Source: Capillimicrobium parvum (GTDB taxonomy: Bacteria > Actinomycetota > Thermoleophilia > Solirubrobacterales > Solirubrobacteraceae). From it: DNA of 64,000 nucleotides. The translations under genes were made by a program, and so were the position numbers. Below, piece by piece: positions 56,232 to 63,876 of this stretch (positions within the stretch are counted from its first letter, which is position 1; the number at the start of each line of letters is the position of its first letter). The stretch lies in assembly GCF_021172045.1 (NCBI RefSeq), contig NZ_CP087164.1:1-64000 (forward strand), in the 5' to 3' direction. The notes under the pieces are model-generated. The model had not been told where the DNA came from. It did not search any database and worked only from the letters and a program-made list of their open reading frames with translations.

Positions 56232-57722
56232 CTACTTCAGCAGCGCCAGGTCGCTGATCGTCGCGTTCTCCCCGCCCTCGGGCAGCTTCTCGATCCACAC
56301 GAGGTAGTAGCGGAAGCGCTTGCCCGCGGTGTCGAGCGAGATCTGCTGCGAGCGCTTGACGTCGTTGAGCGAAGCGACCTTCGTCCAGCCGCCGATGCTG
56401 TCGGGCGGCCCGTCCTCCGCGGCGTAGACCGCGCCCGACCAGCCCGGGGTCGTCGTGCGCAGCTCCATCCGCTGCGCGGCCACGCCCGGTGCGGCGTCGA
56501 CGTAGAGCCCCACGCCCGGCTTGTTGAGCGCGCCGGCCTGGTAGCTCTCGGTCGACCACGTCGACTTCGAGTCGTCGTCGATCGCGGCGGACGCCTCGTC
56601 GGAGTGCTCGCCGTCGCCGCCGAACGGGTCGTAGTCGTGCGCGGCCTTCGAGCGCAGCGCGACGACGTGCAGGCCCGGCGTCTGCGGCTTGATGTCCGGG
56701 GGGCGGGTGCCGCGCTCGGTGTTGTCGCGGGCGAGCAGGACCACGGCGCCGATCGCCCCGGCCGCGAGGAGCAGCAGCGCGATCACGGCGAGCCTGGGGA
56801 CGCGCGCCCGCCAGGGCAGGCGCCGGCGGGCCGAGCCGGGCAGCGTGCGCAGGACGGTCGTCGCCTCGCCGGTCGCGTCGCCGGCGCGGGCGGTCTCGAT
56901 GGCCAGGACGTCCTCGAGGTCGGCGGCCAGCGAGGCGGCATCCTGGTAGCGGCGCTCGAGCTCCTTGGCCGTGGCGTGGTCGACGACCGCCGCCAGCGCG
57001 GTGGAGATCTCCGGCCGCCGCATGCTGACGTCGGGGAGGTCCTCGCGGACGTGCTTCATCGCCACCGCGACCTGGTTCTCGCCGCGGAAGGGGACCTCGC
57101 CGGTGAGCATCTCGTAGAGGACGATCCCGAGCGAGTAGATGTCGGACTGGCCCGTGACCGGGTGTCCGAGCGCCTGCTCGGGCGAGACGTAGTCGGTGGT
57201 GCCCAGCACCCGCCCGTCGGCGGTCAGCCCCTCCTCGGTCAGGGTCCGCGCGATGCCGAAGTCGGTGACCTTCGCCGAGCCCTCGGAGTCGATGAGGACG
57301 TTCTGCGGCTTGACGTCGCGGTGGACGATCGCGCGGGCGTGCGCGGCCTCGAGCGCCCGGGCGATCTCGATGGCGTAGGCGATCGCCTCGGGGATCGGCA
57401 GGCGGCCCTTGCGGCGGATGCAGTCCTTCAGGGTCTGGCCCTCGATGTACTCGAGGACGATGTAGGGCGTGTTGTCGTCCTCGCCCGCGTCGATGACCTG
57501 GACGATGTGCGGGTGGTTGAGCTGCGCGACCGCGCGCGCTTCGCGCCGGAAGCGCTCGAGCTGGTCGGAGTCCGACGACATCTCCCGGTGCATGAGCTTG
57601 ATCGCCACGGGACGCTCGAGCACGGTGTCGAAGGCGCGGAAGACCGTCGACATGCCACCGGATCCGATCTGGGCGTCCAGCCGGTAACGGCCGCTGAGCA
57701 GGGTGCCGACGGGGGTCGTCAT
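56232..57722 (-). CDS. Ser/Thr protein kinase with extracellular discoidin-like domain
   Basis: 496 residues: kinase domain (about 13-280; GSGGMSTVF, AIKLM, HRDVKPQN, DFGIART), one transmembrane helix (about 312-335) and an extracytoplasmic C-terminal domain of about 140 residues that resembles a galactose-binding/discoidin beta-sandwich (AAIDDDSKSTWSTESY...). It may sense surface glycans. ATG at 57722, 75 bases downstream of the flagellin stop on the same strand, so read-through from the flagellar operon is possible. Confidence 0.88.
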   Translation of the reverse strand: MTTPVGTLLSGRYRLDAQIGSGGMSTVFRAFDTVLERPVAIKLMHREMSSDSDQLERFRREARAVAQLNHPHIVQVIDAGEDDNTPYIVLEYIEGQTLKDCIRRKGRLPIPEAIAYAIEIARALEAAHARAIVHRDVKPQNVLIDSEGSAKVTDFGIARTLTEEGLTADGRVLGTTDYVSPEQALGHPVTGQSDIYSLGIVLYEMLTGEVPFRGENQVAVAMKHVREDLPDVSMRRPEISTALAAVVDHATAKELERRYQDAASLAADLEDVLAIETARAGDATGEATTVLRTLPGSARRRLPWRARVPRLAVIALLLLAAGAIGAVVLLARDNTERGTRPPDIKPQTPGLHVVALRSKAAHDYDPFGGDGEHSDEASAAIDDDSKSTWSTESYQAGALNKPGVGLYVDAAPGVAAQRMELRTTTPGWSGAVYAAEDGPPDSIGGWTKVASLNDVKRSQQISLDTAGKRFRYYLVWIEKLPEGGENATISDLALLK

Positions 57723-57797
57723 CGTCTGCGCCCTATGTTGACGCCCCCGCCGGTCTGCGTGTCGTGTTCACCGCCCGCGTTGGCGCGCGCGGGGTGA

Positions 57798-58601
57798 TCA
57801 GCCCTGCAGCAGGGACAGGACGCCCTGGGTGGACTGGTTGGCCTGGGAGAGCATCGAGGTGCCCGCCTGCTGCAGGACCTGCAGCTTCGTGAACTCGATC
57901 ATCTGCTCGGCCATGTCGACGTCGCGGATCCGCGACTCGGCGGCCACCAGGTTCTCCTGGTAGGCCGACGCGGCGTTGACCGAGTGCTCGAGGCGGTTCT
58001 GCACCGCGCCGAACGTCGAGCGCGTCGCCGAGATCGACTCGATCGCCGCGTCGAGGTTCGAGATCGACGTGCCGAGCGACACGTCGTAGTAGTTCGCCGG
58101 CAGCGTGCTGCCGAGGCTGATCGTGGCGACCGTGATGACCTGGCCGTCGTTGGCGCCGACCTGGAAGGACACCGTGCCGGCGGTCGCCAGGAACGTGATG
58201 CCGTTGAACTGGGCCTGCTGGCCGATGCGGTCGATCTCGGACGCGAGCTGGTAGATCTCGGACTGGATCGCGGACTGGTTGGCCGACGACATCGTGCCGT
58301 TCTGGTACTGCACGGCCAGCTCGCGCATGCGCTGGAGCATCGAGTGCACCTCGTCGAGGTTCGCCTCGGCGGTCTGCACGAGCGAGATGCCGTCCTGCAT
58401 GTTGCGGTTGGCCTGGGCGAGGCCGCGGATCTGGCCGCGCATCTTCTCGGAGATGCCGAGGCCGGCGGCGTCGTCGGAGGCCCGGTTGATCCGGTAGCCC
58501 GACGAGAGGCGCTCCATCGCCTTCGACATGCCCTCGCTGGTGCCGGAGAGCTGCCGGTGGGCGTTGAGCGCCTGGACGTTGTGGTTGATCCTCAGGGACA
58601 T
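57798..58601 (-). CDS. Flagellin
   Basis: 267 residues: N-terminal D0/D1 helices (LRINHNVQALNAHRQL, RLSSGYRINRASDDAAGLGISEKMRGQ) and C-terminal D1/D0 helices (RIRDVDMAEQMIEFTKLQVLQQAGTSMLSQANQ) joined by a short middle, so the filament subunit lacks outer D2/D3 domains. Exported by the flagellar type III system. Gap to csrA is only 20 bases and contains AAAAAGGAC, which is at once the ribosome site and a GGA motif for CsrA, implying the Bacillus-type CsrA-FliW-Hag translational switch. Confidence 0.96.
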   Translation of the reverse strand: MSLRINHNVQALNAHRQLSGTSEGMSKAMERLSSGYRINRASDDAAGLGISEKMRGQIRGLAQANRNMQDGISLVQTAEANLDEVHSMLQRMRELAVQYQNGTMSSANQSAIQSEIYQLASEIDRIGQQAQFNGITFLATAGTVSFQVGANDGQVITVATISLGSTLPANYYDVSLGTSISNLDAAIESISATRSTFGAVQNRLEHSVNAASAYQENLVAAESRIRDVDMAEQMIEFTKLQVLQQAGTSMLSQANQSTQGVLSLLQG

Positions 58602-58621
58602 TGGAGCGAAGTCCTTTTTCT

Positions 58622-58846
58622 CTACTTGGTGACGGGGAGGTCGCTGGGGAGGGCGTCGGGGCCGGCCGTGGCCGCCGCGGCGTTCTCCTCCTTGACGGAG
58701 CGCCAGATCTCCTCCCGGTACACGGGCAGGGAGCGGGGCGCGTCGATTCCGATGCGAACGCTCGAACCGCTGACCTCGATCACCTCGATGACGGTGTCGT
58801 CGCCCAGCATGATCTTCTCGCCGGGCTTTCGGGTGATGATGAGCAT
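58622..58846 (-). CDS. csrA: Carbon storage regulator CsrA
   Basis: 74 residues: MLIITRKPGEKIMLGDD, VIEVSGSSVRIGIDAPRSLPVYREEIW, the conserved RNA-binding dimer. Binds GGA motifs in mRNA leaders and blocks translation; FliW, encoded just upstream, sequesters it when flagellin is low. The C-terminal tail of about 18 Ala/Pro-rich residues is longer than usual. Strong AAGGAGG ribosome site before the ATG. Confidence 0.96.
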   Translation of the reverse strand: MLIITRKPGEKIMLGDDTVIEVIEVSGSSVRIGIDAPRSLPVYREEIWRSVKEENAAAATAGPDALPSDLPVTK

Positions 58847-58910
58847 GGGTCAGATTCCTCCTTGGAAAATGGATCGTGGGGATGCGCCGACCGGGGTGGC
58901 CGCGATCTGC

Positions 58911-59351
58911 TCAGGCCGCCTTCTCCGCCGAGGTGGAGAAGAGCGGGGCCCGGACCGGGGCGTCCGGGGCCTGGTTGATGACCTGATGGCCGAACCCGCC
59001 TGAGACAAGGATCGGCGCGCGGAGGTTCGCGCTGAAGTCCTCCAGCGCCTCGGCCGCGCGGACCGTCACGTAGACGGCGGTGTCGCCGGCGGCGTCGACC
59101 CCGAGGCGGTCGGCCTCGTCGTCGGCGATCTCGACCTCGTAGGAGTCGAAGAACCGCCACGGGTTCGTCAGCGGAAGGGCCAGCGCCGGGTCTTCGAGCG
59201 AGTGCAGCCACACGAAGGCGGCGTCGTCGCTGCGAGCGAGCAGCGTGTAGCGGCTCCCGCCGAGGCCGATGAGGCCCTGGGGGAACTCGAGGACGGCGTC
59301 CTCGGGGATCTCGAGCGGCCCGAACCGGGTGCTCTGCAGGGTCACTGCCAT
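58911..59351 (-). CDS. fliW: Flagellar assembly factor FliW
   Basis: 146 residues from the ATG at 59351 (GGAGG three bases upstream). The core has FGPLEIPEDAVLEFPQGLIG, FVWLHSLEDPALALPLTNPW and NLRAPILVSGGFGHQVI, typical of FliW. It binds flagellin or CsrA and so couples flagellin export to its translation. 64 bases upstream of csrA. Confidence 0.94.
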   Translation of the reverse strand: MAVTLQSTRFGPLEIPEDAVLEFPQGLIGLGGSRYTLLARSDDAAFVWLHSLEDPALALPLTNPWRFFDSYEVEIADDEADRLGVDAAGDTAVYVTVRAAEALEDFSANLRAPILVSGGFGHQVINQAPDAPVRAPLFSTSAEKAA

Positions 59352-59400
59352 GGTGCCTCCATACGGCATCGGTCGCAGGGTGGGTGGGAATGAACTGGTG

Positions 59401-60336
59401 TCACCGGAGGAAGTCCAGGAGCGAGGGTTGGATGATGGACGCGCCGCTCCGTAGCGCGGCCTCGTAGATGGTCTGTTGGCTGGAGAGGGCGAGGGCCGCC
59501 TCGGCGAAGTCCACGTCCTCGGTCTCGGAGAGAAGCTGGGTCGCAGTCTGCTCGGCGCTGGCCAGGCGCGCGTCGGCGGCGTCGAGTCGCGCGACCGTGG
59601 CCCCGACCCCGGCGCGGGCGACGCCGATCTCGTCGAGGTTGCGCTCGAGCGCCTTGAGGTCGCCGTTGCGCAGGGCCTCGGTGTCGGCCGTCGTGCCGTT
59701 CTTGAGATGGTCGGAGATGTCGCGCAGCGTGCGCAGCAGGCCGGTGTCGCCAGGCGTCTGACCGCTGCCGATGAGCGGGTTGGGCGCCTGGTCGACGAGC
59801 GTGTTGACCTGGACGGCGATCCCCTGGCCCATCTCGCGGGCGATGACGTTGTCGTCGCCGCCGTAGGTGTCGACCGCCGGAACGGACGTCGTGTCGTAGG
59901 GCGGGTTCGTCGTGTCCGTGCCGGCGAACACGTACACGCCGCCGTAGGACGCGTTGGCCGCCTGCTTGACCGCGGCGACGATCTGGTCGATCTCGAGCGC
60001 GATGTTCCTGCGCGCGCTCGGCCCGGTCGCGTCGTTGGCGCCCTGGACGGTCAGCTCGCGGGCGCGGTGCAGGAGGTTCGTGACCGAGTCGAGCGCCTCG
60101 TCGGTCGTCTCCATGAAGCCGCGCGCCTGCGTGACGTTCGTCTGGTACTGGGCGTTGGCGGCGAGCTCGCCGCGGGCGAGGACCGCGCGCTGCGCGCCGA
60201 TCGGGTCGTCCGACGGCTTCAGGATGCGCTTCTGCGTCGACATCTCGCGCTGGGCGCGCTCGACGCGGCCGTGGGCGGCCTGCAGGTCGGTCAGCAGCCG
60301 GCGCTGCGACATGCCCTGGGTGATGCGGATGCTCAC
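59401..60336 (-). CDS. flgL: Flagellar hook-filament junction protein FlgL
   Basis: 311 residues with flagellin-like ends: SIRITQGMSQRRLLTDLQ at the start and EDVDFAEAALALSSQQTIYEAALRSG near the end. Joins hook to filament after FlgK. GTG start at 60336 is fixed by the overlap with the TGA of a 56-bp micro-cistron (GTGA). FliW follows 49 bases later. Confidence 0.94.
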   Translation of the reverse strand: MSIRITQGMSQRRLLTDLQAAHGRVERAQREMSTQKRILKPSDDPIGAQRAVLARGELAANAQYQTNVTQARGFMETTDEALDSVTNLLHRARELTVQGANDATGPSARRNIALEIDQIVAAVKQAANASYGGVYVFAGTDTTNPPYDTTSVPAVDTYGGDDNVIAREMGQGIAVQVNTLVDQAPNPLIGSGQTPGDTGLLRTLRDISDHLKNGTTADTEALRNGDLKALERNLDEIGVARAGVGATVARLDAADARLASAEQTATQLLSETEDVDFAEAALALSSQQTIYEAALRSGASIIQPSLLDFLR

Positions 60337-60392
60337 GACGCACTCTCCCGCAGGTTCGGGGTCGTGGTGGGTGAGGACCCGCGGGCTCTCAC
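60333..60392 (-). CDS. 19-residue micro-cistron (flgK-flgL)
   Basis: Starts with a GTG at 60392 that shares its G with the flgK TAG (TAGTG), and ends in a TGA overlapping the flgL GTG. Peptide MRARGSSPTTTPNLRESAS; P3 is replaced by Ala, G5 and S7 are kept. A hairpin GTGAG...CTCAC covers its start. Confidence 0.55.
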   Translation of the reverse strand: MRARGSSPTTTPNLRESAS

Positions 60393-61753
60393 TACAGCCC
60401 CACCCGCCCCGTGCGGTTGATGAGCGTGTCGAGCATCTCGTCGACCGTGGACATCGTCCGCGCCGAGGCCTGGTAGCCGCGCTGGAAGCGGATCATGTTC
60501 GCCATCTCCTCGTCGAGCGAGACGCCGCTGACCGACGCGCGCCGGTCGGACGCGGACGCGAGGGTGGCGGCGGACGAGCCCTCGCGGCGCTGCGCGTCCA
60601 GGGACTCGTTGCCCACCCGCAGGACGAAGCCGGCGTAGAGCTTGTCCGCGGCGCCGGACCGCAGCTGCGCGACCCCGCGGGCGACGTCGTTGGCGCCGGC
60701 GGGGGCGCCGGCCAGGTTGGTCGTGCGGATCGTGGTCGGCGCGGCGAGGATGCCGGCGTCCACCGCGACCGTCGCGGCGGTGGTGCCCGCGGTGTCGAAG
60801 AAGGGCGTCCCGTGGGCCAGGTTGACGTCGGAGACGAGCTTGGCGGCGAACGCGTCCAGCTCCTTGCGGTAGCCGTCGATCGTGCCGCCCGGGACCAGCG
60901 ACAGCGTCTGCAGCGCGCCGATCCTGCCGCCGGCGGCCGGCGTGGGGAAGAGGGTCGTCGCGGGGGCGGTAGGGGCCCAAGCGGTCGTGTCGTCGACGAG
61001 CAGCGGGGTCGCGACGCCGCCGAAGGCGACCTGGATCGAGCCGTTCTGCAGGTCGGTCACCGTCACCTGCCCGTACTCGGAGAGCTCGTCGAGGAGCTTG
61101 TCGCGCTGGTCGAGCAGGTCGTTCGGCTGGCGGCCGGCGGAGATGGCCGCGCTGATCTCGCCGTTGAGGCGGGCGATCGCGGTCGCGTTCTGAAGGATCG
61201 GGCCGTTGGCGGAGGTGATGCCGGCGAGCTCGCTCGCCGCGTTGGTCCCGACGGCGCTCAACTGGCCGTCGAACGAGCGGATGCCGTCGGTGAGCGCCCG
61301 GGCGGTGACGGCCAGCGCGGACTTCGTCGCCGGGTCCTCCGGCTGGTTGGAGACCGCCTGCCAGGCGTCCCAGAACTTCGACAGCAGGGCCGAGATGCCG
61401 GTCGTGCCGGGCTCGTTGAGCGACTCCTCGACCGTCGAGAGCGCCGAGGTCGTCGTCTCCGCGTTGCCGTGCAGGGACGCCTGGGCGCGGTACTGGATGT
61501 CCGCGAACGCGTCGCGGGCCCGCGCGTAGGCGGTCACGTCGACGCCGCCTCCGAGCAGGGCGCCGCCGCCGCCCGCGAGCGCGCCGCTGGCCAGCTTCAG
61601 GCCGGTGACCGACTCGAGCTGGGCCGTCTGGCGCGAGTAGCCGGGGGTCTCGGCGTTGGCGATGTTGTGCGCCGTGACGTCCAGGCCGGCCTGCTGGGCG
61701 AGCAGCCCGCGCAGCGAGGTCTGGATCCCGAAGAAGCTCGAGATGCCGGTCAT
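60392..61753 (-). CDS. flgK: Flagellar hook-associated protein FlgK
   Basis: 453 residues. N-terminal GISSFFGIQTSLRGLLAQQAGLDVTAHNIANAETPGYSRQ and C-terminal SLDEEMANMIRFQRGYQASARTMSTVDEMLDTLINR are the FlgK rod-type ends; the middle is variable. First hook-filament junction protein. ATG at 61753 overlaps the TGA of a micro-cistron (ATGA). FlgN, its export chaperone, is encoded just upstream. Confidence 0.95.
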   Translation of the reverse strand: MTGISSFFGIQTSLRGLLAQQAGLDVTAHNIANAETPGYSRQTAQLESVTGLKLASGALAGGGGALLGGGVDVTAYARARDAFADIQYRAQASLHGNAETTTSALSTVEESLNEPGTTGISALLSKFWDAWQAVSNQPEDPATKSALAVTARALTDGIRSFDGQLSAVGTNAASELAGITSANGPILQNATAIARLNGEISAAISAGRQPNDLLDQRDKLLDELSEYGQVTVTDLQNGSIQVAFGGVATPLLVDDTTAWAPTAPATTLFPTPAAGGRIGALQTLSLVPGGTIDGYRKELDAFAAKLVSDVNLAHGTPFFDTAGTTAATVAVDAGILAAPTTIRTTNLAGAPAGANDVARGVAQLRSGAADKLYAGFVLRVGNESLDAQRREGSSAATLASASDRRASVSGVSLDEEMANMIRFQRGYQASARTMSTVDEMLDTLINRTGRVGL

Positions 61754-61809
61754 CGAGTTGCCCGCCTCATGGCCGATGTCGTGGCGGATGACGACCCGCG
61801 GGGTCTCAT
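61750..61809 (-). CDS. 19-residue micro-cistron (flgN-flgK)
   Basis: Uses an ATG that overlaps the flgN stop by one base (TGATG); TGA overlaps the flgK ATG. Peptide MRPRGSSSATTSAMRRATR. The only copy with ATG at both joints, and with the most divergent tail. Confidence 0.5.
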   Translation of the reverse strand: MRPRGSSSATTSAMRRATR

Positions 61810-62357
61810 CACGCCTCCAGGTCCAGCAGGCGGTGGGCGGACGCGGGCGCGCTGACGCGCATGCCCTCGCCCGGGCGCTCGACGGGAGGGCGGTAGCCCA
61901 GGTCGGCGGTGCCGGACATCAGCCGCGTCAGGTGGTCGAGGAACGCGAGCTCCTGGCGCATGAGCGCGCGGTTGATCGCGTGCTCGCGGCCGATCTCGCC
62001 GAGCAGGCCGCGCAGCTCGGCGCTGCGCTGACGTGCGGCGGCCGCCTCGTGCGGCGCCAGGAGCGTCGTCATCGCGTCGAGCGTGATGGCGTGCCCGGCG
62101 ACGCTGAGCTGGGCGCCGGCGTCGGTCAGCAGCTCGGTGCGCCGCAGCTCGAGGCCGCCGCGGTGCTCCATCTCGCCCTGCAGGTCGGTCATGCGGGAGA
62201 GGACCTCGTCGACGTCCTGGCGGCGGATCGCGGCGCCCTGGCGCAGCACGATGTCCAGCAGGCGCCGGGCCGACTCGAGCTGGGCGTCGAGGTGGGCGAT
62301 GACCGCGGGCCCGAGCGTCGACTCGGCCGGGCCCACGGCGGCGAGCGCGACGGTCAC
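61809..62357 (-). CDS. flgN: FlgN-family export chaperone
   Basis: 182 residues, almost entirely helical; LDAQLESARRLLDIVLRQGAAIRRQDVDEVLSRMTDLQGEMEHR and RQSAELRGLLGEIGREHAINRALMRQELAFLDHL match FlgN-type coiled-coil chaperones, which bind FlgK and FlgL before export. Weak overall conservation makes the family name slightly uncertain, but its place just before flgK supports it. The start overlaps the flgJ-like stop (GTGA). Confidence 0.8.
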   Translation of the reverse strand: MTVALAAVGPAESTLGPAVIAHLDAQLESARRLLDIVLRQGAAIRRQDVDEVLSRMTDLQGEMEHRGGLELRRTELLTDAGAQLSVAGHAITLDAMTTLLAPHEAAAARQRSAELRGLLGEIGREHAINRALMRQELAFLDHLTRLMSGTADLGYRPPVERPGEGMRVSAPASAHRLLDLEA

Positions 62358-62641
62358 GCCGCCTCCTCGCCGCTCGCGGGGGCGCCGAGGCCAGCGAGGC
62401 CGCGGGCGAGCCCGAGGCCGCCGGCCGCGGTGACGGCGTCGGCGAGCGCCTCGGGCAGCAGCTGGGCGTACGCGCCGCTGCCGAGCGCCTCGCCGGCGGT
62501 GGACGAGAGCTGCTTGGCGAGCACCGTCGTGAGCTGGCGCTCGAAGGAGAGGGCGGCCTGGTAGCGCGCACGCGTCTGGGGAGCGGCGGAGCGCACGTCG
62601 GCCGGCAGCGCCGCCTGGTCGATGGCCGGCACAGGACTCAC
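62354..62641 (-). CDS. FlgJ-N-type rod-binding protein
   Basis: 95 residues; the segment ALSFERQLTTVLAKQLSSTAGEALGSGAYAQLLPEALADAVTAAGGLGLARGLAG resembles the N-terminal rod-binding domain of FlgJ (F-x-x-QLL...M/Y-x-x-x-LPEAL). There is no muramidase domain, as in many Gram-positive flagellar systems. GTG start at 62641 is set by the overlap with the preceding micro-cistron; flgN overlaps its end. Confidence 0.75.
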   Translation of the reverse strand: MSPVPAIDQAALPADVRSAAPQTRARYQAALSFERQLTTVLAKQLSSTAGEALGSGAYAQLLPEALADAVTAAGGLGLARGLAGLGAPASGEEAA

Positions 62642-62697
62642 GAGGACACCTCCCGCAGGGTCGAAGCCGCGGTGGGTGAGGACCCGCGGGGTCTCAC
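62638..62697 (-). CDS. 19-residue micro-cistron (flgG-flgJ)
   Basis: GTG overlaps the flgG stop, TGA overlaps the next GTG (both GTGA). Peptide MRPRGSSPTAASTLREVSS, closest to the family consensus. Carries GCGGGAGG ten bases before the next start. Confidence 0.6.
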   Translation of the reverse strand: MRPRGSSPTAASTLREVSS

Positions 62698-63428
62698 TTC
62701 TTGATCCCGTTGGCCATCTGGGCCATCTGGTCGGCCATGTCGATCGCCCGGCTGGCGAGCGAGTAGTTGCGCTGCGTGGCGATCATGTCCGTCATCGCGT
62801 CGCCGATGTCGACGTTGGACTGCTCGAGCGCGCCCTGCTGCAGGGTCGTGCCGGCGCCCGCCCGGGTCGCCGCGCCGCTGGCCGCGTTCGTCGTGAAGAG
62901 GGAGTCGCCGACCGGGCTCAGGCGGTCGGGCGCGCGGACGGTGAGGAGGTTGACGCGCCCGACGTTCGCGCCGCCGGCGTCGATGCGGCCGTCGGGGGAG
63001 ATCGCGACGTCCTTCTCCTGGACGCCGTTGGGGATGCGCACCGGCGGCTGCAGCGGCAGGCCGCCCGCGTTGAGGCGGCGCCGCGCGTCGACGGTGAGCT
63101 GGCCGTCGCGCGTCAGCGCGTTCGTGCCGTCGGGCCGGCGGACCTGCAGGAAGCCGGGGCCGGTGATGGCGACGTCGAGCGGCTCGCCCGTCTGCTTGAG
63201 CGCACCGGCGAGCGAGCTGCGGCCGATGGCCGAGGCGGCGGCGCCGGAGCCCTCGGTGACGCCGGGTCGGCCGCCGGGACCGCTGGGCGTGTACACGAGA
63301 TCGCGGAAGGCCACCCGCACGCGCTTGTAGCCCACGGTGTTGACGTTCGCGAGATCGTTGCTCAGCGCGTCGAGACGCTGCTGCTGCGCCGCCATGCCGG
63401 CGGCGGCCGTGTACATGCCTTCGAGCAT
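62694..63428 (-). CDS. Flagellar basal-body rod protein FlgG/FlgF-type
   Basis: 244 residues from the ATG at 63428 (AAGGA seven bases before it). N-terminal LEGMYTAAAGMAAQQQRLDALSNDLANVNTVGYKRVRVAFRDL and C-terminal SNVDIGDAMTDMIATQRNYSLASRAIDMADQMAQMAN are the rod-protein signature motifs; the core LPGFLQV-like GPGFLQVRRPDG is typical of FlgG/FlgF. Distinguishing FlgG from FlgF by eye is not secure. First gene of the visible flagellar transcript. Confidence 0.9.
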   Translation of the reverse strand: MLEGMYTAAAGMAAQQQRLDALSNDLANVNTVGYKRVRVAFRDLVYTPSGPGGRPGVTEGSGAAASAIGRSSLAGALKQTGEPLDVAITGPGFLQVRRPDGTNALTRDGQLTVDARRRLNAGGLPLQPPVRIPNGVQEKDVAISPDGRIDAGGANVGRVNLLTVRAPDRLSPVGDSLFTTNAASGAATRAGAGTTLQQGALEQSNVDIGDAMTDMIATQRNYSLASRAIDMADQMAQMANGIKK

Positions 63429-63442
63429 CGGGTTCCTTGTCG

Positions 63443-63527
63443 GAGCCCCGGCCCCCGCTCCTTGCGGTCCAGCCGGTGCGTCAAAACGTGGAGAGCCCCG
63501 GCCCCCGCTCCTTGCGGTCCAGCCGGT
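63443..63527 (-). repeat. 50-bp tandem repeat upstream of flgG
   Basis: A 35-bp sequence occurs twice with a 50-base period (starts at 63443 and 63493 on the plus strand). Each copy contains, on the minus strand, AAGGAGCGGGGG. It is unlike the 56-bp units in length, hairpin and frame, and shows no start or stop codon pattern. Confidence 0.85.
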
Positions 63528-63876
63528 CCACCTGTGGTCAGCCCGGTGGTCGGTCGCGCGCCGCCGGACTTGAGCGGCTCGTGGACGCGCGTTCTGATAT
63601 GTCCGTCGTGTTGTCAAGTGGGCGTGCGTGATCGCCGTCCGCTTGGCGGCCGTCGGGCGGGGTTGGTCGGTGGGCCGGGACGCCGGGCTCGGTGTCGGCG
63701 TTGCCAGTCTGAGATGCGAGGGTTGGGTACCTCAGGGCCCGGTTTCGTGCTGCCGGCTTGTGCTGTCTAGGAACGAGCGTGCCGCCCCCGAGGGGGTGCT
63801 CATAGAACGTTCGCGCGTGCCGGCCGCTGATGGCCCGGCGCCCCGGCCCACCGACCGTGGTGTTCTCAGCCGCGGG
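63528..63876. other. Non-coding gap between flgG leader and transposase
   Basis: About 350 bases with no convincing gene. A minus-strand TTGACA lies at 63618-63613 without a good -10 at normal distance. GCC-CCCGAGGGGG inverted repeat near 63785-63810. It may include the non-coding end of the IS110-type element. Confidence 0.5.

Noticed and set aside
59351-59404. GTGACACC at the flgL stop, resembling the head of a 56-bp unit before fliW
   Set aside because: The distance to the fliW ATG is 53 nt, the hairpin core CCCYGCGGG is absent, and a normal GGAGG ribosome site already explains the start.
63600-63640. Minus-strand TTGACA as a flagellar promoter
   Set aside because: The only TATCAG-like -10 is 12 bases away, too close for a normal sigma factor; left unassigned.
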